From: Byssochlamys sp. IMV 00236
Lineage: Eukaryota > Ascomycota > Eurotiomycetes > Eurotiales > Thermoascaceae
NCBI GenBank assembly: GCA_001931875.2
Contig: MSJH02000730.1
Location: forward strand, 1 to 20,302
Reading direction: 5' to 3'
DNA: 20,302 nt
Below are positions 1 through 9,074 of this stretch, piece by piece. Position numbers and translations under genes: made by a program. Below the pieces are notes generated by a model. That model was not told the DNA's origin. It saw nothing but the letters and a program-made list of their open reading frames with translations, and searched no databases. Numbering within the stretch: the first letter of the stretch is position 1; each line of letters opens with the position of its first letter.

Positions 1-34
<34 letters not shown>
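1..34. repeat. Poly-T homopolymer at window start
   Basis: The first 34 bases are all T. Together with the run of 12 A that ends the window, this suggests the sequence is a contig whose ends lie at homopolymers where assembly broke. It could also be the tail of a polyadenylated element in reverse orientation, but no such element is recognisable next to it. Confidence 0.9.
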
Positions 35-1910
35 CTTTCATTTTGTAGAGTGCTTTATCATAAAGAAAAGAGCATATAGTTATATATTTATAAATTATTA
101 ATTTTTTGGACCCTTTGCTTGTTGATCGTTTTGATCCTAGGGTATATAATCCCGTTGTATAACAAAATGAGATCTTTTTGACTGACAAGAAGCTCATTGC
201 CTTTGACCCCAAACAGTGAATCTATTAAGAGGCTTTTAGCTCTTGATGGTTTTTTTTGCTAACCTTGTTCGTTTTCATAAGCTGAGGCTTTTCTTGTATT
301 TCTTCATTTGTGGGTTCAGCTTCGAAGCCCAAATCCTTTCAACATTGCACTTTCTTCAACATGTCTACCAAAACATGAACTTCAGATATCCTGATTGATG
401 TTGAAACTGATAAATTAATCAGTTTCGAACATATCGTTGCATAACCGAGAGGCTCAGTGTAATGCAGCTCAAGAGAGAGAGACGTACAGAAATCTAAGTT
501 GCAAAAAAATTGGATTTGCAGCACCAAGTGTACAAGCTAGCTCTCTTTTTGTAGTTTCTGAGCATTCTGTAGAACTGGCTTCTGCTTACTTGTTCACAGG
601 GTAAAAATAGGATGAACCTGTCATCATTGATAAGGTGAGAAGGGATTGCTACACCAAGAAAAGCTTCCAACTCATCGTTGTTTGAAGGAAAACACTAGAA
701 TTCATCACGCTCAATCATGTCAAGGAATACACTTGTTACTTGAATAGGTCAAAAAAGCTATGGAGTTGGCTCTGATTTTAACTTTTTTGTCGACTATGAA
801 GGTAAAAACATTAATTTTCAATGGAAGTTCCGGCTTAAAAAGGGCATAAAGTTTATCAAAAACCCAGCGATAGATGTCTCTTCCTTTGAATTCAAAAACC
901 TTCCACCCCAACCTTCCCTGCTTTTATGTCCTCGCCCTGAATGCTTTAATAAAATCACTCTAATTGTTTCATTAAAGTTGCACTAACTTCTACCACTTCA
1001 AAAGAGTGGCAAACATAAATAAATGCTGATAATCATAAATTGGTACCGTGAGCGCTATATATAAAAACTTTACTATAAGCTTTGCTCATTTGGTTGACCT
1101 TGTGCTAGAATAAAGGCGTTTTCGTGATAGCCACCTGATGTTTTCTTTCAAATGACAACGGCTACTATACTTAGTGCTACAGCAAAAAGTCTCCATTGGT
1201 TACATTATTGCCCTATTAAGTGGCTTGAACGCGACAGACGTGTGTCTCGTCGAATATATAAAGTTGAAAGATATTTATAAAAGACAGGGTTTGATTCACC
1301 CAAGGGTGGCAAGGAATTAAGTATTTATTACAAAGAAAAAAATGTGAAATTTGATCTTTTTCTTTCAAAAGTTAGAGAGCTTGTGAGCATTTATTTCTTG
1401 CATGAGCAGGAGGCACAGGTGCATTTGTCACCACAGTTTCTATCAAGAACCCTTAGACCCAACACTCTTCATCATTCACTTCTAAAACTTACCCGCAGCA
1501 GCCGTCGTTGTTTTGCATGTTTTGATTTGTCTTGAAAATAAAGTTTTCTGAGGGGAAGAAAAAAAGAAAAAAAGAGAGAGAGGAAAAAGGCGCGTTTTTA
1601 TAGTTTTGCGCAATGTTAGATATTAGTCACATGTGTACATGATCAGGGTCGGATTAAGAGTCTTGTGGGACATGCTTAATCAAATCAAATAGGAAGGTTG
1701 AGGCAAATACGGTACATCTTGTGATGACTTATATGCTCTCCTTTTGCATTTAAGCTCTACTTATGGCTCAAAGCGTGCATGCATCATTCACACACAGCCA
1801 AAAAATAAAAATAAAAAAAAAATAACAGGTGATTAATCCTCTCTTTTTTGGTCTGCTTGATGGGTCTTTTTTAAACATGTTTATTACATCTTTTTCTTTT
1901 CTATACAGTG
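35..1910. other. Gene-poor AT-rich region without an intact gene
   Basis: About 1.9 kb in which no complete gene can be supported. It holds only short open frames of about 60 codons, a minus-strand coding remnant at roughly 497-911 (annotated separately), a TATA-like TATATAAAG near 1254-1262, and A-rich low-complexity sequence near 1555-1590 and 1800-1825. No tRNA cloverleaf, terminal repeat or target-site duplication was seen. The final part up to 1922 is presumably the 3' flank of the ribosomal protein gene, which is transcribed leftward into it. Confidence 0.6.
497..911 (-). pseudogene. Decayed coding remnant, family not recognised
   Basis: Two adjacent minus-strand open stretches look protein-like but do not join. 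The upstream one (911-720, 63 codons) has an aromatic and basic composition, including FKGRDIYRWVFDKLYALF. The downstream one (694-497, 66 codons, no start codon) includes DDRFILFLPCEQVSRSQFY and LRNYKKRASLYTWCC. They are in different frames. The downstream frame is interrupted by TAG at 697-695 and ends at TAG 496-494. A GT..AG pair at the junction (GTAACA near 747, CTAG near 695) would not restore phase. I interpret this as a broken gene or transposon fragment, but I do not recognise the family. Partly chance open frames remain possible. Confidence 0.4.
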
Positions 1911-1922
1911 TTTTATTGTGTA

Positions 1923-2459
1923 TTATCGTTGACCGCCATAAGATACTTGAGCGTTGGCACGATTAGCCAAAGCCTGTTTATGTACTTGTAACTTCTTTTG
2001 TAAAACAGTGCTAGTTCCTTCAGTAACATCAAGTACTTCAGAGGCAAACCTTTCTTCAAATGTCTTTTCACCTCTTTTTGACGCAGCTTCCAACATCCAA
2101 ACAATTGCACGACGACGACGTTGACGATCTCTTAATGGTGTAGGCACATGAACCACTTTGGATCCCTTCTTCTGGCTTGATATTTTTAATAAGGGAGAGG
2201 CAATTTCAATAGCTTCACGTAAGAGATTATAAGGATCTTTTTCTTCTCCAATCTTTTTTGAAAGGTGATTCATGCTGTCATTGACTAAACGTTGTGCTCT
2301 GGCCTTTTTGCCATCTCTCATGAGTGTGTTTACTAATTGGCTGACAACATCGTCTTTTGGAACAATAGTCACATTGCTCATAGAGCGAGTCCATGCAGGT
2401 GCCATTCTAAATAAAGGAGTCGCATGTTGGCAAACTGTTTTGAATAAGGAGCTTGACAT
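1923..2459 (-). CDS. RSM7: Mitochondrial small-subunit ribosomal protein S7 (uS7m)
   Basis: Intronless, 178 aa. The protein is the mitochondrial homologue of bacterial ribosomal protein S7, which binds the head of the small subunit next to the 3' domain of the small-subunit rRNA and contacts tRNA at the exit site. The first 30 or so residues (SLFKTVCQHATPLFRMAPAW) are basic and hydrophobic without acidic residues, as expected of a matrix-targeting presequence. The S7 core follows: LVNTLMRDGKKARAQRLVND at about 41-60, a central segment with KVVHVPTPLRDRQRRRRAIVW at about 100-120, and an ERFASEVLDV region with a helical C-terminus ending in SYGGQR. The basic VPxPLRDRQRRRRA stretch corresponds to the S7 rRNA-binding loop. 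ATG 2459 is used because the presequence and the whole core are in one frame from it. The gene is transcribed in the same direction as its right-hand neighbour, about 350 nt away. Confidence 0.93.
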   Translation of the reverse strand: MSSSLFKTVCQHATPLFRMAPAWTRSMSNVTIVPKDDVVSQLVNTLMRDGKKARAQRLVNDSMNHLSKKIGEEKDPYNLLREAIEIASPLLKISSQKKGSKVVHVPTPLRDRQRRRRAIVWMLEAASKRGEKTFEERFASEVLDVTEGTSTVLQKKLQVHKQALANRANAQVSYGGQR

Positions 2460-2805
2460 GGTTGAAAGCGAGGGTTCAAAAATTCGCTACAGGAACCTGG
2501 GTTTTATTGAGAAAAGCAAGTCTCAAAGAGGGCCCAGTTGAGGTGCCACGGTGAAACGCAGTCACAAGCAGATTCTGTAGGAAAATTAGGCTCACAGAGT
2601 AACAAGCATTAAAGGTACATTCAAAAGCAACCGATTAACGCTTTACACTTATTCTTGAATAAACTAAGCACACTTATAAAATGATGCACTATGCAACTCG
2701 ATCTTGAATACTTTTTACTGCTTTACTTTTCTTAAAGTAAACTTGACAATCAACTACTAAAGATGCGTCTCAAGAGAACACTTTAAGTCTATTTACAAGT
2801 TTATT
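2460..2805. other. Intergenic: uS7m promoter and Apd1-like 3' flank
   Basis: About 345 nt between the uS7m start codon and the stop codon of the next minus-strand gene. It should contain the uS7m promoter and 5' leader and the downstream gene's polyadenylation region. The plus-strand open frame that crosses part of it is only the antisense of the uS7m presequence. No specific regulatory motif could be assigned. Confidence 0.5.
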
Positions 2806-3702
2806 TTACCACTTTAAAACAGATCGCTTCTGTTGATTTTCAAAGCTATTATCCATGGCACCACGGTAGAGATCTTTAATCACCTTTCCTTTCATTATTG
2901 TTTCTTCCACAATAGCAGCAGAATGACATGTCTTGACTCTTCCGTACCAGACACCCTTCGAGCCTTCATTTATATAGCAAACAACATTTCCAGCGAATTT
3001 GTGGCCGCCAATATGACTAACCATGATAATAGCAGCATCATATTCATCTAACCCTTTCTCTCTCAAAACATGATCTAATTCTTGAGCCAATATAGGAGCA
3101 GTAACACCACAGCGTTTATCTCTCTTTTTATGAGAGCAAAGGAGTAGAGTAGATTTATAGGGAGACTTTTGGACCTTCATATCACCTATCTTTTCATGTT
3201 TCATCATCTTTTCTATATTGATCGGTGATGTTGGTAAAGGGGTATTTATAAAGATATCATAAAAATCTTGAGCCTTGTCTTGCGTGACGTTGGAGATTAG
3301 AATATTGTCTGGATACAATAGGATATCATATGCATCAGGTAATGTGGAGTAAGTGGAAACCATATTCGAGTTTGTTACCAAGTTCTTCCACGACTGCTGT
3401 GATCTGGAACTGCATTCAACTTGATACAGACTGGCGGCGAATGAATCTTTGTCGCTTTCAATGTGTTTTGGCCAGTCAGATGAACCAGTAGCAATGATAA
3501 TATGTCGACCATAAGGCTTAACAGAGCCCAAAATAGGAAAGTCCTTCTCAATATTTAGATAAGAAGGATACTCTTTATGATCAGAGCAAGGTTCAGAGCA
3601 ATTCAAACAGTTCTCTTCCGAAAGATATTCAGGAGGTGGGAGTAAACTAGGATCGCCCATACCCGCTAACTCGCCTAGTTTTTTCTTCATGAATGAGACC
3701 AT
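2806..3702 (-). CDS. APD1: Apd1/Aim32-type thioredoxin-like [2Fe-2S] protein
   Basis: 298 aa from ATG 3702. Fungal Apd1 and Aim32 are thioredoxin-like ferredoxin proteins (sucrase/ferredoxin-like family) that hold a [2Fe-2S] cluster with two Cys and two His. Apd1 is cytosolic and linked to redox and actin-patch phenotypes; Aim32 is mitochondrial. The ligand set is visible: Cys189 and Cys198 in CSHKKRDKRCG (C-x8-C) and His230 and His234 in SHIGGHKFAG (H-x3-H). An N-terminal CLNCSEPC cluster (Cys32, 35, 39) precedes the first thioredoxin-like half. No clear mitochondrial presequence is present, so Apd1 fits better than Aim32. The reading frame stays open another 48 codons upstream of 3702, but that part includes a CT-rich tract (near 3711-3735) ending in AG, so it is probably leader or intron. 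An out-of-frame ATG at 3895 could start a short upstream exon. Confidence 0.85.
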   Translation of the reverse strand: MVSFMKKKLGELAGMGDPSLLPPPEYLSEENCLNCSEPCSDHKEYPSYLNIEKDFPILGSVKPYGRHIIIATGSSDWPKHIESDKDSFAASLYQVECSSRSQQSWKNLVTNSNMVSTYSTLPDAYDILLYPDNILISNVTQDKAQDFYDIFINTPLPTSPINIEKMMKHEKIGDMKVQKSPYKSTLLLCSHKKRDKRCGVTAPILAQELDHVLREKGLDEYDAAIIMVSHIGGHKFAGNVVCYINEGSKGVWYGRVKTCHSAAIVEETIMKGKVIKDLYRGAMDNSFENQQKRSVLKW

Positions 3703-4076
3703 CTTCAAATGAAAGAAAGAGAGAGAGAGATGAAACAAAACAATGAGAACACCTGCATTTATATTTGAATAACTGCTGAGTTCTGTTCCTTGGTTCACAA
3801 TAGCCCGCAGATCCGCGCTGCCGGTTGTTCCTCCCCGCTCTAACATGAATATCTTTTGGATTAGCGAGTATTTCCTTAAAAGTTTCTATGCCCATAGCTT
3901 CTTATGTAATGGTACTTTTTATCGTACACTTGCAGAGGATTTCCCCTTATCGTTATCTCTTCCTCTTTCCATTATTCCCCTTTAAACAGCATTGGTGAGC
4001 AGTGACTGCCAAATTTGAGCTTCTTTTTTTAAGTAAAAAAAAAGCGTGCCCTGGCAAGATTTCTGACAGGTTTTCA
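3703..4076. other. Divergent promoter region (Apd1-like / PPR gene)
   Basis: About 370 nt between the start codons of two divergent genes, so it should hold both promoters. It includes a CT-rich tract (GA-rich on the plus strand) at about 3711-3735 and a pyrimidine-rich stretch at about 3945-3985 upstream of the PPR gene. The frame of the PPR gene is open upstream to a GTG at 4002, but ATG 4077 is the first ATG. A non-coding 5' leader, possibly with an intron on the minus side, is the simplest reading. Confidence 0.45.
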
Positions 4077-5942
4077 ATGATGCATCGATTTATCAAAGCA
4101 TGCAGTAAAAGAGGAATTTATTCTAATTCGTGCAACATAAACAGACAGTTTCCAAAGAGAGCTTATGCATCAGCAACAGCAACAGCAACGAGTCATACCG
4201 ACAATAATAACTCTTTAATTATGCAATACAGACAACGACTCGCTAGCAATAGTGACAATATCTGGGAAAGTTACCAAAAGATACAGAATTCAGTTGAATC
4301 CCTGAAACGAGAAGATTTCGTTACGCTTCGAACACGATTATGGGAACAAAAGGCCTGGAGAGGAGAAGAACGAGTAGTGAAGGTGCTTGAGGATATGAAG
4401 CGAGCTGGTCATACATGGAGTGTACTAGAATACAACGAGTACTTTGCTGCAAAATTGTTTTTGGACGAATACAAGGATATATTAAAGATATTCGAAGGAG
4501 AATTTATAGAAAACAAAATCAAGATGACTATTGGAACCTTTAATATGATCATAGCTACCTATTTGCTTTGCGACCAAAGAGAAAAGGCGGTTGAGTTGCT
4601 AGAATCGAGTAAACATTGGGGAATTGTTGCTGATATAAGAGATTTTGAACGTACGATGCATCGATGCTTACCAATGAATAAAGTAATAGTAAAAGAGGCA
4701 ACACAGTTGATTGTTCAGCACGGAATTAAAGATGCAGAAACTCTAAATGCGAATTTATTGCATTTATTCAGAGACAAGCGAGTGGACAAAGTAAAATGGT
4801 TGTTGAATGAATACAAGAATGAAAAGGATATCAACAGTTACAACATCATTATTAAAGGACTATCAGAATCACGAATGAATAGAGATGTGGTTAAATATTA
4901 TACAGAACTGATAGAGAAGGATAAACTTAAGCCCAATGGATACATTTGCTCCACAATGTTGGATATTTTTGCACACTCAAGAGACAGTCTATCTGCAGAG
5001 GAAGTGATCAGACAGACAGTATATGGTGGACATGAAATAGATGAGATTATATATAATCAACTGATCAAAGTATACTTTAAATCAAGAGAAACTAGAAAAG
5101 CACTTCTCGTGTTTCAAGAATTACAGAGTCATCCAAAATTACAAATCAATGAAATCATATTAAACACAATGGTGAATGGACTCGTCATCAATAATGAATT
5201 ACTGGCAGCGAGAAAGATCTATGATGAAATGATAAGATCCAACTTTAAGCCTGACATTGTTACATTCAATACCATGTTGAAAGGTTATACAATCACAAAG
5301 GATCTTACCTCTTCTCTCGATATCATCAAGGATATGTCTAGACTGAATATAGAACCAGATATTGTCACATTTACAACGTTTATAAACACAATATTCGAAA
5401 CAAGAGAACCCAGGAGTGCTCAAGATATGATTACATATCTCAACAAGATAGGAATTCAACCCAACATTTACACATTTAATTCGATTATCAATCAATGGAT
5501 AAAGAAGAAGAATATCAAGGAAGCTGAGCGTACATTGGATATCATGTTGGAAGACTATAAAGAATTAAAACCAACCGTACATACCTTTACTAACCTGATC
5601 CAAGGATACACAGAAGAAATGAATTTATTAAAGGCAATGAAGACATTTCAACTTATTTTAAAGAGTGGACTCGAACCTGATAAAGCAACGTTTACTTTTA
5701 TGATTGTTGGATTTTTGAATTATAATCGAGTGGATGACGCTTATAATTGCTTGGACAGAATGTTAAAAATGAACCTGTTACCTACAAAGGACACCTGGTC
5801 AGTCGTATTTAATCATTGTTATAGGTCAAAGGACAGAAATACTGGTAAAAGAGTACTAGATTTATTCCATTCAAGTGGATTTAATATAAAGAGTGATGCT
5901 CTTGAAAGATCTTATAATAAATTAAAGTCTCTTTGTTCATAG
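4077..5942 (+). CDS. Mitochondrial pentatricopeptide-repeat (PPR) protein
   Basis: Intronless, 621 aa from ATG 4077 (a second ATG follows at once). The N-terminus (MMHRFIKACSKRGIYSNSCN, then RQFPKRAYASATATAT) is basic and Ser/Thr-rich with no acidic residues, a strong matrix-targeting signal. From about residue 120 the protein is a run of 35-residue helical hairpins with the PPR signature, for example PDIVTFNTMLKGYTITKDL, PDIVTFTTFINTIFETREP, PNIYTFNSIINQWIKKKNI and PDKATFTFMIVGFLNYNRV. I count roughly ten recognisable repeats, the most regular between residues 350 and 590. PPR proteins bind single-stranded RNA with one repeat per base and act in processing, stability or translation of organellar transcripts. 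The target cannot be read by eye. Fungal relatives include Ccm1/Dmr1-like factors, but I would not claim orthology. It diverges from the Apd1-like gene and converges with the next gene. Confidence 0.9.
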   Translation: MMHRFIKACSKRGIYSNSCNINRQFPKRAYASATATATSHTDNNNSLIMQYRQRLASNSDNIWESYQKIQNSVESLKREDFVTLRTRLWEQKAWRGEERVVKVLEDMKRAGHTWSVLEYNEYFAAKLFLDEYKDILKIFEGEFIENKIKMTIGTFNMIIATYLLCDQREKAVELLESSKHWGIVADIRDFERTMHRCLPMNKVIVKEATQLIVQHGIKDAETLNANLLHLFRDKRVDKVKWLLNEYKNEKDINSYNIIIKGLSESRMNRDVVKYYTELIEKDKLKPNGYICSTMLDIFAHSRDSLSAEEVIRQTVYGGHEIDEIIYNQLIKVYFKSRETRKALLVFQELQSHPKLQINEIILNTMVNGLVINNELLAARKIYDEMIRSNFKPDIVTFNTMLKGYTITKDLTSSLDIIKDMSRLNIEPDIVTFTTFINTIFETREPRSAQDMITYLNKIGIQPNIYTFNSIINQWIKKKNIKEAERTLDIMLEDYKELKPTVHTFTNLIQGYTEEMNLLKAMKTFQLILKSGLEPDKATFTFMIVGFLNYNRVDDAYNCLDRMLKMNLLPTKDTWSVVFNHCYRSKDRNTGKRVLDLFHSSGFNIKSDALERSYNKLKSLCS

Positions 5943-6074
5943 TTTCATTGTTTTCTCTTTTGAATAATGATATTTATTAAATATATGTATAATTATAACA
6001 AATGAATACTATTATTACTATAGCAACTTCAATATCTGTGTTGTCTAAAGTGAAGTTAAGGAGAGGGAGGGGGA

Positions 6075-7305
6075 TCATTTACTATTGCTACCATTGCCAC
6101 TATGACTATGTGGCATTCTTTTAGGCATCTGGGACATCAAGTTCATATGAGGTCGCATCATCATGGACGAAGCAAATGAATAGTCATACATACTGCTAAA
6201 GGGTTGATTATATCCTCTTACTGATGGAACTGTAGTAACAGGGACTGATGACGACGAAGTGGATACTGCAGCTACGGTAGGCGTTGTTGTTGTTGTTGTT
6301 GTTGTTGCTGCTGCTGCTGCTAGATCAAACATGCCATGATTCGAATATGTATTTGATTCAATCTTTTCATGATGTTGTGAATGTGATATCATCATGCTGG
6401 ATCTACTTGACTGATCCTTGACAAACAATGCATGCTTTGGTATAGACACAATCTGTATGCTAGGATGCTCTTCTCTAGACTGATGCATCTTTACTTCCAT
6501 TGTATCTTGTCTCTTGTTGCCACGATTGGGTGTCTTTTCAATATCAGAGTATATATCATCTACTGAAATATCTATCATCGACTCCAACAGTTCGACGGGT
6601 ATTCCCAGTATCTTTGTAAAGTGTGATATGAGCTTGTACAAATCGCGCTCTACGTTACTTGTCCACTCTTCACTTGTTGCTGCTACTGAACATAATCGAC
6701 TGGATGCCATGATCAACTTTTGTACTCTTTCTGTCACTTGATCCTGTCTTGTACGTTTCAAGATGTATCCCTCAAGTGAACGATCGTCCCAAAAGATACC
6801 TGGAAATTCTTTTGATTTTATTGTTTCCCGGATTTCATTTGCTTGCATTTTTTGTTGTACCAATTGATTGATTCTTTCCTTGATCATCTGTGGCCAATCT
6901 GTATTGGGACATATCATCTGGATACGCCAGTAGATATCATGTTGGTTATTCTTGTAGAGCAGTAATTTGAGCTCTTCCTTGAATGGTCTCTTTTTAGAGT
7001 TGTGAATGTTTCCTGATTCACGAGAACAATAAATATGAATATTCTATCAAGAGAGTTAGTTTCTTGTTTATTTCTTTTTCGGAATGAATCATTACATTAT
7101 CAGCTACTTTTACATGCTGCGTTTTGAATCCTTGTTCTCCATACACTTGTCGACAGACTTCAATGCCTTCTGTACTTGAACTAAATCTTGTGCATGATAC
7201 ACGTATGAATAACTGTTCTACCTATAAAAAGTACAATTTATAACTATGCCTTTACATCTTATTGAACATGTATACATCGTTTAAACCATGATTCATCTTT
7301 AACAT
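6075..7305 (-). CDS. FAR1-like putative zinc-binding protein, three exons
   Basis: Exons 7305-7276, 7221-7096 and 7043-6075 join in phase to 374 aa. Intron 2 (52 nt) has a CTAAC branch site (AAACTAACTC) before TTGATAG. The short first exon (MLKMNHGLND) is the least certain part. Residues about 11-105 have the feel of a FAR1/WRKY-GCM1-type DNA-binding domain: FSSSTEGIEVCRQVYGEQGF is followed by NIHIYCSRESGN, which resembles the C-S-R-E-G step of FAR1 domains, then a basic KKRPFKEELK stretch and a later Cys. A helical region follows (about 110-240: ERINQLVQQKMQANE, ERDLYKLISHFTKILGIPVE). The tail is low complexity, with five Ala and eight Thr encoded by a GCT/GTT repeat at 6283-6321, then Ser, Met and His-rich sequence. 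No transposase catalytic domain is present. It could be a transcription factor of the expanded Mucorales FAR1-like type; the family call is tentative. Confidence 0.6.
6283..6321. repeat. In-frame GTT/GCT trinucleotide repeat
   Basis: Eight GTT units are followed by five GCT units on the plus strand. On the minus (coding) strand this gives an Ala5-Thr8 run in the disordered tail of the FAR1-like protein. Triplet-unit changes here would keep the frame, so length polymorphism between strains is expected. Confidence 0.9.
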
Positions 7306-7918
7306 TTTATAGAAAAAGCAAAGAAAGAAAGAAAAGAAAAAAAGAAAGATGACTTTATTAATTTATTATTTACATCAACAAACAATAACCCTTTTCTTTA
7401 TACCCTTCCCCCCCCCCCTCTCTCTCTCTCTCTCCCTTATTTAAAAAAAAGAGGGAGGGGAAAAGGAGAATTATGTAGGCATAAAAGATTAAATACTGAA
7501 AAAGGAGAAAAGAGTGTAATTCGTTATCCCTTTGTTTCTTTTCTTTGTTTCTTTGTTTATTATGTTTTCTTCCTTTTTGTTCATATGAACAACTTGTATT
7601 ACAAAAGTAACTGTCAACATAGGGGGGATGATCCATTATTATTATTTTTTTTGGCAGGTCACTTCAGTCTCGAGATTGGGGGCATACTAAGGTATAGCTC
7701 TGTTGCCTCAATTTGTAAAATAAAGATTAATATCATGGATGAGATGAATGAAAGTGAATAAAAGCAAATATAGTACATAAATTGATCATATCCTATCAGA
7801 TCTTGATGAACCCTTCTGTTATCATAGTGGCTTATCATCTTTCTGCGTAATTAAATCATGTCAGCCAGTGACACATTGTCTCTGTTTGCTTTAAAATATT
7901 CCTTTTTTTATTGTTATT
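7306..7918. other. Divergent intergenic region (FAR1-like / Cia1)
   Basis: About 610 nt between divergent start codons. It carries A/G-rich sequence at 7315-7350 (a CT tract on the FAR1-like coding strand), a C11 run at 7408-7418 leading into a CT repeat up to about 7434, and the T-rich 7897-7918 just before the Cia1 ATG. An out-of-frame ATG at 7858 could open a 42-codon upstream frame overlapping the Cia1 start if transcription begins upstream of it. No gene is supported here. Confidence 0.5.
7408..7434. repeat. Poly-C run and CT microsatellite
   Basis: Eleven C are followed by about eight CT units in the intergenic region between the FAR1-like gene and Cia1. Polypurine-polypyrimidine tracts of this kind can form triplex DNA and often mark nucleosome-poor promoter DNA. 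Here I only note the sequence. Confidence 0.85.
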
Positions 7919-9051
7919 ATGCCACGTCTAGAGTTATTAGCGACATTAGAAGGTTGTTTTTAGTTTTTATCATTATGTTGTAATTAACATCATTATAGGT
8001 CACCAAGATCGCGTCTGGCAAGCGTCTTGGCATCCAACCAAGACTATATTAGCCACTTGTTCAGGCGACAAGACAGTTCGTCTGTGGGCTCCCATTTCCC
8101 CCACAAACCCAACAGAATGGCAATGTGTAGAGACTCTCGAAGGTGCTCATAAACGTACCATTCGCAGTGTTGCTTGGTCTCCAACCGGAAATGAATTAGC
8201 TACTGCCAGTTTCGACGCAACCACTGGCATTTGGGAACATGATGCTCGTGAAAATAATTGGGAATGTGTTGCTACTCTTGAAGGACATGAAAATGAAATC
8301 AAGTCGGTCTCTTGGTCAGCCACAGGCGCCCTCTTGGCCACTTGCAGTAGAGATAAAAGTGTCTGGATTTGGGAGGTTGAGTCAGATAACGATTTTGAGT
8401 GTCTTAGTGTGTTACAGGAACATGCCCAAGATGTCAAGATGGTCACTTGGCATCCCAAGTTGGAAATACTGGCATCGGCTAGTTATGATGATACAATCAA
8501 GATTTGGAAAGAGGATGAGGATGATTGGTACTGTGCTGACACGCTCAGTGGCCATCAATCGACTGTCTGGTCGATAGATTTTGATGCCACGGGTGATCAC
8601 TTGGGTAATTATAAAATATATAGATATATTTATATAAACTCACACATGGTAAATAGTCTCTGCTTCAGATGATCAGACGATACGTATTTGGAAGATGTAT
8701 AAACCAAATAATCCTCAAGGCATTCCAACACATAATGGAGAGGCTGCTTGGAAGACAATCTGCACCTTGTCTGGCTATCATGATAGATGCATTTATTCTG
8801 TTTCATGGTCAAAAGTAAATAATTACATTGCAAGCGTCAGTGGTGACAATACAATTCGTATATTCGCAAAGGATACAGAAGCTACAACGGATGAAGACAG
8901 TCCGATCTTTAAAAACATAATAACAGAAAAAGATGCCCATGGTGTATATGACATCAATGGCGTATCATGGTTTCCTAATGAAAGACATGGCGACTGGCTT
9001 GCTACAGTAGGCGATGATGGTATTGTTCGTATTTGGAGAGTAATAGAATAA
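7919..9051 (+). CDS. CIA1: Cytosolic Fe-S assembly WD40 protein Cia1/CIAO1
   Basis: Exons 7919-7952, 7999-8604 and 8657-9051 close in phase to 344 aa, the usual family length (human CIAO1 is 339). Cia1 is the seven-bladed WD40 propeller of the CIA targeting complex. With Cia2 and MMS19 it docks cytosolic and nuclear apo-proteins, such as DNA polymerases and helicases, so that they receive Fe-S clusters. Exon 1 encodes [12 protein letters not shown] and runs into [14 protein letters not shown] in exon 2. Each blade has a GH..WD-type pattern: [56 protein letters not shown] and [11 protein letters not shown]. The [18 protein letters not shown] and [18 protein letters not shown] stretches match CIAO1 closely. 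Intron 1 is only 46 nt, with a TTAAC sequence before ATTATAG. The gene is convergent with the NFKBIL1-like gene, with 23 nt between the stops. Confidence 0.95.
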
Positions 9052-9074
9052 TGTAAAATAAACGATGTACATAT

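Noticed and set aside
313..340. tRNA B-box-like GGTTCAGCTTCGAAGCCC
   Set aside because: No A box, acceptor stem or cloverleaf can be formed around it.
1344..1535. 63-codon plus-strand open frame after a TATA-like sequence
   Set aside because: It is short, with no recognisable domain and no supporting splice signals; not enough to call a gene.
6283..6321. Possible CRISPR-like or tandem repeat array
   Set aside because: It is a simple triplet repeat inside a coding region, with no spacers.
6075..6917. A 280-aa protein starting at the internal ATG 6917
   Set aside because: The frame continues upstream with conserved-looking sequence (CSRE segment) and two introns with good splice signals, so this Met is internal.
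7370..7636. 88-codon minus-strand open frame with a GERERE-like stretch
   Set aside because: It reads through the CT microsatellite and has no conserved pattern; low-complexity translation only.
7858..7986. 42-codon frame from ATG 7858 as the true start of the Cia1 gene
   Set aside because: It is out of frame with the WD40 protein. [12 protein letters not shown] from ATG 7919 splices in phase into the first blade. At most it is an upstream open frame.
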